DNA from: Talpa occidentalis
Lineage: Eukaryota; Chordata; Mammalia; Eulipotyphla; Talpidae
Direction: 5' to 3'
Assembly: GCF_014898055.3 (NCBI RefSeq)
Contig: NW_023605083.1
Location: 95,009,483 to 95,073,482, forward strand
DNA: 64,000 nucleotides
The notes under the pieces were generated by a model. It worked only from the letters and a program-made list of their open reading frames with translations, did no database searches and was not told the origin of the DNA. The position numbers were made by a program, and so were the translations under genes. Positions 56,445 through 64,000 of the stretch are shown here, one piece after another (the first letter of the stretch is position 1; each line of letters starts with the position of its first letter).

Positions 56445-58570
56445 GTAAAACTATTCTGGCAACCTCAATTGGGAGCCAAAGACCCTCTTCCTAGCCTGAG
56501 TCTGACTTTTAGGAGAAAAAAAGCAAGAGTCACGGATAACTTTTCCAGCTTTCCGAGTTTCTTCTGGAAAGTCAAGATAAACAGGATTCCTGAAAGGACT
56601 ACCTCACAGCTGCATTAGGAAGTTCCTACCTTCCAGGGGATGCGTTTGACAACTTAGCTCCAAAAACATCTGATGAGTGGGGAAGTCTGTGCAGTTTCTT
56701 GTTCTGTGTGAGGAATGGTAGCTCAAATTTAGTACCTCCATAAGTTTTTGAACTGCCCTGTATCTAAGGAATCACGCTGCTGTAAAAGTTAACTGGTTCA
56801 GGCATGACTGCACCCTGTGAAAACCCACCAGCCTGGAAAACTTGACCAAGTCTGATCTTAATGAAAGGGTTTCAATGACTTCCCAGGAATTCAGCTCTCA
56901 AAACCAGTATTATCCTGGAAAGCAATTTTTATCTAGAGCTTCCTTCCTTTATTTCACCATTTTTCAAAGGCTTTTATTCCCCTTTATGGGGGACTAGAAG
57001 ACCTGACTTGCTGCAACCAAATTCTTGCCCTTTCCCAACAGGCTGCTGAATTTTCACAGGCTCTTTCACATTCTCAGTCCTGCCTTTGGGTCAGAGAGTA
57101 GTTAAGATGCTGGTCTGAGCAGGATACATTTTTCTGTAACTGTGTCCAGGATCAACATAAGGGGATATGCTTATGATCACATTAGTGGGATTTCACCAAA
57201 TGTGAAAGTCTGATCTAGATAGGGAAAAATAGGAACAAAGGCAGCAAAGGCAGCAGGACAGGAGAACCAGCTCATAACCATTCAATTAAAGTTTATAATG
57301 AGAGCTTGAAAGAAGGAAGGTCCAGCCTTGCATGGGCTCAGTGATCTCTGTGGGACCACCAGACTTCACTGCTATTTCCCTGTGGCCTCCAGATCTCTAG
57401 ATAGGGACATGCTGAGTTTGTAAAGTAATTAGGGTAGAAGTTCCACTGCATTGGGCAGGAAAGATGGGAGGACAGAACCTCACTCGCACGAACAGAGTGA
57501 GAGAATAGAATTCACCTTGTTGATCTTTTCTCCCAGTCTCTTCTTTGCTCCTCTTTTTGTTCTTTTGTTTAAAGTCAATGAACATTTCCTGAGTGCCCAC
57601 TGTGTCAAGTGCTATATGGAATCCCTTTCTTCTGATTCTTTAATTTTTGTCTTCTCATTCATTCATCCATGAATCCTTATTTAGAGGCTGCTATCTTCTA
57701 TATTCTATGATAAAAGTTGAGGGTACAACAGTGACCTTGCTAGACTCCGAGGGCCTGGTCCTCTAACAGAGAAAGACAAGCAAACAGGCAGCTATAAAAA
57801 TATGATGACAGCTGTGGTAGAGGCATCACAGGGCGCCATGAACACGCAGAGAAGGAACACTCAACCACGTTAGGTGAGAGGGGTTTTTTACCTTTAGTAT
57901 AAGCAGAACATAGATTGTAGAGAAGGGTAGAGGTTATTCTGGAAATGAGATGTGAATGGTGGGCTGTGTTTCCATTGCACAGTACTTTGTAAATCATGCT
58001 ATGAAATTTGAATTTTAGATGGGAGTTGGAGCATAAGTTAGGTCATATGGAGATTTGTATGTGGTGATGTGTTCTTATAGAATCCCTCTCTTTAATTCTT
58101 ATGTCTCTTATTTTTACCTCTGATAAGAAATTTGATGAAAATAGAGTATACCATTAAAAGAAATCTTCTTTGTGAAATTACATATTAACTCTTTCATAAA
58201 AATTGGGAAAACAGAAAACTGCATTATGCTTCTTTTACTGAATTCCCACTACTGGGAATTCTGGTCTATTTTCAAGTTACATGAAATCATTCTTGTTAGA
58301 AATGGAACTTAGAGGCTTGTATAGTCTATATTTCCCAACTTAGAGATCTGACACCTTCATCTTTGTGGAAGACTAGAAGCATATATTTTTGTTTCTCACT
58401 CAGACTCAATCAAAGAATACTGCAGTAGCTTTCCAACTCTCTAGCCACTGTGCCCATCCCAAACTGCCCCACCCCACATACAGATACATGTGCTTATATA
58501 TAGATGCCAGGCTGATTCTCAGGGAGCCTAGTTGGTTTGAAGGATGGCCACCTTTTATTTTTCCTAACAG
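56445..58570. other. DNAH9: Intron between exons K and L
   Basis: GT-AG intron of 2,126 bp, phase 0, with an L2/MIR-type relic at 57.6 kb. The rest is unremarkable. Confidence 0.8.
57575..57850 (+). repeat. L2-type fragment
   Basis: 'gaacatttcctgagtgcccactgtgtcaagtgctat' and then 'gagggtacaacagtgacctt' and 'ggtcctctaacagagaaagacaag' match the common L2 3' region in order. It is diverged. Confidence 0.6.
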
Positions 58571-58711
58571 GTCCAGGAGGCCAAGGTGACAGAAGCAAAA
58601 ATCAACGAGGCCCGAGAGCATTATCGGCCAGCAGCTGCCCGAGCCTCTGTGCTCTACTTCATCATGAATGACCTCAGCAAGATCCACCCAATGTACCAGT
58701 TTTCTCTCAAG
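58571..58711 (+). CDS. DNAH9: Axonemal dynein heavy chain exon L (buttress, AAA6 lead-in)
   Basis: Phase-0 exon of 47 codons, [20 protein letters not shown] onward, ending PMYQFSLK; acceptor ttcctaacag, donor |gtaact. [34 protein letters not shown] is conserved from algae to man and leads into AAA6. The family pattern is complete. Confidence 0.96.
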
Positions 58712-58904
58712 GTAACTTACACCAGTTTTTTGCATGTTCAGAATAAAACAGTATAAGATAGTCAGTCCATGCTTCATTGTGATAGCAGATCTGTAACATC
58801 AAAGCCAAAAGAGTTGCAGTCCTCATCCCTTTCATCAACTCTTTCATGACTCATTGCTTACTTTGGCTGGAACTAAAGGAGCCACCATAGCAAGTCTCTG
58901 CCTC

Positions 58905-59045
58905 ACTCACTCATTAAGCACTTATATTATGGCAGCTACTGTGCTTAGTGAATGTGTGAAAGGATACCAAAAAATATCTGGAATTATCTCTGCCCCCAAA
59001 GAGCTTAAACTATAATAGGTATAGTCAAACATGTATGTCATTCAT
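58905..59045 (+). repeat. L2-type fragment
   Basis: 'ctcattaagcacttatatta', 'gctactgtgcttagtgaatg' and 'tgcccccaaagagcttaaac' follow the L2 3' order. It is short and diverged. Confidence 0.55.
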
Positions 59046-59356
59046 TTGGATTAAAGACCAAAGCAGGCAATAATAATGGAGTAACTTTAAATTACCTTTC
59101 TATTACCCTAATATCCCCAAAGCTACTGCTTTATGGTTGTGGAAATGTTTCTAAAACCAAAGATGTTAGCAAATTGTAAGTGCTGACTAAACTTACCTTA
59201 CTCATGAAATAATAAAGACCTATAAATTTTAAGTGTATCTCTGCAAGTATATATTTCTCCCCTAGAGTATTCACCAGAAAAACATAATTGAAGATGTTTT
59301 AGGAGGTGATGGAGCATTTCTCAATTATCTTTTTGGTTTGGCCCAATAAACAGAGA

Positions 59357-59358
<2 letters not shown>

Positions 59359-59388
<30 letters not shown>
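59359..59388 (+). repeat. (AC)15 microsatellite
   Basis: Fifteen uninterrupted AC units. It is likely polymorphic. Confidence 0.98.
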
Positions 59389-59390
<2 letters not shown>

Positions 59391-62300
59391 AGTGCCCACA
59401 CCTCATTCTATGAAGCTAAACTGCCATATGGAAGCCAAGGTATAGAGATGCTGAGAAATCAGCAACTGGGACCCTGGGTTTCATTTAAGTAGAGATGACA
59501 TTTCATCATTTCCAAACCCCCTTCCCTCAACTAAGAATCTCTGCAAATCACATGAACTGTGTTCATCATATTTTATGTTTTTAAAAGAAATCCTCTACTT
59601 GACCTTATATTCCTGTCAACATAGCATATGAAATAATTATAACATTATAATTATCAGAATTATAAAATTATAAAACATTTTAAATGTTAGAATGATAAAC
59701 CTAATAACTGCAAGTTTACATCTCTAGTTCTGAGTAGTTGAATTCTACTATGGTGACTCTTCCTGAGAAAAGGGATTCATATGAATCCCATGAAAACATG
59801 TGTTCAAAAATATGTTGTGAGTTGTGCAGTAATTGTGTCCAGATACAGGCTTGTTTTGTCATTGGAAACTCTACTTATAAGGAGGGCAAAATGTGGGCCC
59901 AGTGCTGTTAAGAATTATCATGTACAATTATTAATTGACTGATTTAATCACTGAAATAAGATTTAAATGTTTGAAGGAGCTGAAGTAAATGGTTTCAAAA
60001 ATCCCAAAACAATAGTACCCTTAGAAGCCTTCTATAATTTGAAAAAAATATCAGCCACTGGAGTTTCCAAGGTCTCAGATTTTGTCTGAGCTTGGATTTT
60101 GTAATTCCTGTTCCTGGCAAAGAAAGGAGAGGCATTTTCAGAGAATGGAAACACAGACCACACATCCTGTTTTGCCAAAGTTTTTTGAGCAGGAATATAT
60201 TTAAATGTATGTATTTGCTTTTATACAAGCAAAAACTCTTCAAGAGCCAGGTTTTGAATGGATTTGGGAGTTCCTAACATCATTAAGATGGAACTTAAGT
60301 GGTTATAAGTTATTTTCCAGAGGCTCAGAGAGGGTTAATGGGCATGCTTACATGTTAGAAGTGTGTCCCCACTGAAAAGACACATCTCTAGGGGTCCCTG
60401 CAGACTGAAGCCATGGCAGGCGAAATAACATTTCTCAGTGAGATTAGGTAGATAGAACATAAGGTACTGGACTTGCACTGGAGACCCCAGGGCCTGAAGA
60501 CCTGTTTTGTCTTCAAAGGACTTTTCAGGTACTTTCTTTGGTTACAAAGGTTTAAAAATAGGAAGATTTCTCACAAATTCCCTTTTCAATTTTCATGAAA
60601 TTTTGGAAGATTTGGCAGCACTAAACTCATGTTTCACACAGACAAATTTGCTGAAGCAAAGGGATGACTGCTCTCCCAAAGGGCATTCGCCTTCTGAGTT
60701 CCACAGCCCACCCCACCCCTGCTCTCTATTTGGCCTCACACAACTAACCCCTGAAGGTTTTTGAGTTTGAGACCCCGGGTCTGGCACATCCTTTATGTTA
60801 TATGTGAAGATCTGGACTGGATTCTTGGAAAGACAGTAAGCCATGGCCCCCATGCTCAAGCCACTCAAATCTGGTATCATTTGAAAAGATTAAAAACTAT
60901 ATAAGACACAAAGCAATGGAAAAGGGCCCTGAAAAAGTGACCTGGTAGTTAGAGCTAGCAACTGTTAGCAGAAGAGACCTTCTGGAGGAAAACACACCCG
61001 AGATTAGCACTAAAGTTGTTCAGACTTTGGAAGTACAAGAAAGAAGAAGGTCCTTTTCAGATGGAAAGAAAAAAAGAGTCAAAATTAGTTTAGTGTAAGG
61101 AAAATGCTAGGTATTTTAATCTCTTTAGATCTTTTCCTGAATTGTGAATCACTTTGTTTAAACTTGGTAACTAGAAATTCTTACCTGATCATCATCATTT
61201 TGAGAGTTTTAGAGAAAAGCCATAGTAATCACCTGGGGAAAACTATACCCAGTCTCTGAAGATCAGTTCTGCAAGTGGAAGCTTTCCAAATTGTTCCATG
61301 TGGTGCTGGGAGGCATTATTAGCCTCTAATGAGCTATTATTCCAATCTAAATCCTACCAAGTGAGGGCAAACATCACAATGGATTGGGTAGAAGGCAGTC
61401 AACAGATTTTTCTAGAATCAGCAAAAGTGAATGAAAAAGGAAGACTGCAAGGATTTCGATAACAAGAAACACCATGGAACTATGAAATAGAGAGAGGAAT
61501 CCACTTTTTTCCCCGTTTTGCAAATGAGAAATGTTAGATTCGTATCTTACGTGGTTTTCATTGCAACTCAAATATTTAGTATTATAAAAACCTAAGATTT
61601 TTTTCTTCGTGAAATTACAGAAGGAAAGTAAAGACTAGAAATCTGCATAGCTAAGAATTGAATAGGTTCCATTACAGTCTGAGTTTCATTTTCTTGAGTG
61701 ATTAGTTCTATTTACATGGCATTCAAAATGTGCTTTACTAATATTTCTTTTATAGTCAATGTCTAAGTTTAAAACAATGGTAATTTGGATCATTTGATTT
61801 TTATTTCATATTATTCCACAAATGTACACAATGCACAAGATGTAACCAAAGTAGGCTATGCTCTGACCATCGCAGGAAGGGTCCTTGAAATAAAGAACAC
61901 ATAAGAGGATTTATCAAACGACTACAATGAAAACAAAAGAAAACAAAGAAACAGGAACTTCTGACCATTACCAAAAGAAAATACAATTAATGAAAAATAT
62001 CCTAAGTTCCTATTATGTACAGAGATCTCTTTTTAGAAACAGAAGTGTACAAGACAGTGATTCGACCATCAAAAATTTTATAATCTAGTGTATAGAATCA
62101 TTAATCCCAGCCAGTTATTTTCAACTATGTTATCTTTTTAAAGCAGATAGCTCTTCAGCAAAAATCTTGTTGGATTTTAAATTAATTATTTTAGTCACCA
62201 AACATTAATTTCTCTGTTTAAATCTCTGTATGCTCTATAGCTTTGCCTGCTTTGAGACAAGACAATTCATATGCACAAACTAAGAAAAGAGCTAATAGCA

Positions 62301-62444
62301 TGTTTTCTTGTAACCACTGTCCTTCTTGGCAGGACCTGCTGATTAAACATTTCTGGCAAATTATAATAACCTTCACAAGTAAGACCACTAGTTATATACA
62401 AGGAGAACTTCAAATTACCATTTTTCTACCTTCTGCACCCCCAG

Positions 62445-62615
62445 GCCTTCAGTATTGTCTTCCAGAAAGCTGTGGAAAAGGCTACTCCTGATGAGAACCT
62501 CAAGGAGCGGGTGACCAACCTAATAGACAGCATTACCTTCTCTGTGTACCAGTACACCACCCGCGGGCTCTTCGAGTGTGATAAACTGACCTACCTTGCC
62601 CAGCTTACTTTCCAG
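62445..62615 (+). CDS. DNAH9: Axonemal dynein heavy chain exon M (AAA6 start)
   Basis: Last exon in the window, 57 codons, phase 0, AFSIVFQKAVEKATPDENLK onward, to KLTYLAQLTFQ; acceptor gcacccccag, donor |gtaaaa. F..AVxxAxPDExLxxRVxNLIDSITFSVYxYTxRGLFExDKLTY is the start of AAA6. The remaining AAA6 and the C-terminal domain must lie beyond 64000. Confidence 0.95.
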
Positions 62616-64000
62616 GTAAAAGTGGATTGAAGAAGTTTCCAGAAAACATTTTATTTTCTAGTGCTCCAACAGCAGGTATAAAGATACTTCTTTTAACATC
62701 TCTTCCCATAGAATGCAAACTACAGCACCCTAGGCAGAGACATCAGGCAACAAAATCCAATATGGCACACCACACTGCCCCCCACTGTCCCATTCATGGC
62801 AGGCATGCTTAATCATTCATTACTCTTTTCTTGCTGACCCTGATGAAGATTCTCCTCAACATAATCATCCAGCAGCCATTACAAATCCATCCAAACTGGC
62901 ACTGAAGATAAAACTGAATGACCATACCAATAACTATATTCTTCTTGACATGCTCTAAGAACATTGTCAGAGTTCCCTCATTATTTATTTACCTTTAGGA
63001 TTTCAAGTTTATCATGCCAAACTTCCACTAGAATAATATCTGTAGCCATAGCAGCCCGGGCCTTAAAATATTCTTTTTTTTATTTTATATATTTTTTACA
63101 TCATTTTTCATTTTTGCACAATGTATGCTTTTTCATCTTGGTTGTAGTCCCATACAATTCCCACCCCCCTTATTTTGACCATAATCCCTCATACCCTCCC
63201 CCTCAGTGTGTCTCTGGCTTATAGTTGCTTGTTGATTTTGATTTTTACTTTATTATAATTAGCCTTTCTCCTGGTTCCTTATTTAGGTTTTCTAAATATT
63301 CTTTAACAACTCTGCTTCTCAGGGACTCAGGAGCTTCCCATCAGGGATTTTCAATATTAGTAAAAAAAAACCCTGGTCTTCCACTTAGTTTCAGCATTAA
63401 AACAAAACAACAAAAAAAAATGAAACTAAATTTCCTCACATTTATTTTTTTAATCCTTTAGTAATTGGGATTTCCCTCCATATATAAATTGGGAGTACAA
63501 ACTGGATTATCTTGAAGGCCTCACCCAATGGTAGAAGTGAGCTATCCAGTGATGACATCTGTGTTTGACTCTGTTATTTCCTCAAAAATTTTTTTCTTGT
63601 GAGCATTCCTGTCTGTAATCTCAGCAGAGAATACCATTTGAAGGGGGAGAAGAATTTCCCAAGCACCTCACAGTGTGAACCATTAGCCCTAGTCAAGCCA
63701 AATTCTGCACTCTCCCCTGCACATACCTCAGTAATTCTCCTTTCAAACCTCTACACTTCCCCCTCCCTGGAAAGCCTCCCCTTCCTGTCTAAATCTTCCT
63801 ATTTCTTAGCTCTGCCAAAGTCTAATTCGAAACCACTTACTGACAGTTCAATCAAAGCAATCTCTCTACTCCAGCTTGCGGGGCACCCCCTATTCTGGAA
63901 CCTCTTTAGCATTATTGATTCATATATGCATTTTTATTTTGCATATATTCATATGTTACTTTGACACTCTCCTCAAATCCTGTCATTTGTATGTGTCATC
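62616..64000. other. DNAH9: Downstream intron, 5' part
   Basis: Starts at donor gtaaaa after exon M and runs off the window. It contains a short L1 3' end. No exon is recognisable. The part from about 63700 ('acacttccccctccctggaaagcc') has L2-like wording. Confidence 0.8.
63077..63293 (-). mobile_element. Very short LINE-1 3' end, antisense
   Basis: About 217 bp of L1 3'UTR and last ORF2 bases, minus orientation, from a T-rich tail to 'ggttccttatttaggttttct'. It has the 'catttttgcacaatgtatgc' segment seen in the L1 at 21.8 kb but not in those at 28 and 32 kb. The 11-bp word aaatattcttt flanks it at 63066-63076 and 63294-63304. Confidence 0.9.

Larger units (their letters stand above)
58712..62444. 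other. DNAH9: Intron between exons L and M
   Basis: GT-AG intron of 3,733 bp, phase 0. It contains an L2-type bit at 58.9 kb and a CA repeat at 59.4 kb. From 59.5 to 62.4 kb I see only AT-rich unique-looking sequence. Confidence 0.8.

Noticed and set aside
1..64000. CRISPR arrays, bacterial operons or a novel defence-like system
   Set aside because: No spaced direct repeats of CRISPR type and no prokaryotic gene organisation; introns, SINEs and L1s show mammalian DNA.

Overview
This window is intronic and exonic DNA of a placental mammal. Long GT-AG introns interrupt short exons that join into one open reading frame, and the DNA between them is full of LINE-1, tRNA-derived SINE, MIR/L2, MaLR and hAT relics. 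The only host gene I can support is an axonemal dynein heavy chain on the + strand. Its 13 exons (7206-62615) join in frame into about 858 codons with no stop. They cover the C-terminal part of AAA4, the whole stalk (CC1, microtubule-binding domain, CC2), all of AAA5 and the start of AAA6. The sequence is of the outer-arm beta class (DNAH9/DNAH11/DNAH17); DNAH9 fits my recall best, but the paralogue choice is an inference. Both gene ends lie outside the window. The species is not certain. The abundant SINE (11 copies, tail AATAAA repeats followed by TCTT) is a lineage marker that I suspect is a laurasiatherian, possibly bat, family, but I cannot name it with confidence.

Layout: 1-7205 is the end of an upstream intron made of old L1 pieces, a hAT relic, a SINE and a probable LTR. 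7206-8651 holds three closely spaced exons finishing AAA4. A 7.3 kb intron precedes the CC1 exon (15950-16210). An 11.5 kb intron carrying a 5'-truncated L1 (21827-24477) precedes the exon for the microtubule-binding domain (27665-28090). A 16.3 kb intron then carries two more L1s in the same antisense orientation, one truncated (28186-31505) and one full-length (about 31845-38307). From 44343 to 62615 nine exons encode CC2, AAA5 and the start of AAA6, separated by 1.3-3.7 kb introns with SINEs, solo LTRs and short L1 ends.

The full-length L1 has a GC-rich 5'UTR with a YY1-like site at its very end, an intact 370-codon ORF1, and an ORF2 with all catalytic residues, broken only by one nonsense codon about 83 residues before the normal end. 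Because it lies antisense to the dynein gene, its poly(A) signals and coding strand do not read with the host transcript. Other points of interest are an apparent 3' transduction by the neighbouring L1, a pure poly(T) tract bracketed by 17-bp direct repeats just upstream of a splice acceptor, a sister pair of solo LTRs with independent target duplications, and a 204-codon ORF antisense to the L1 5'UTR. I found no CRISPR arrays, bacterial genes or independent RNA genes.
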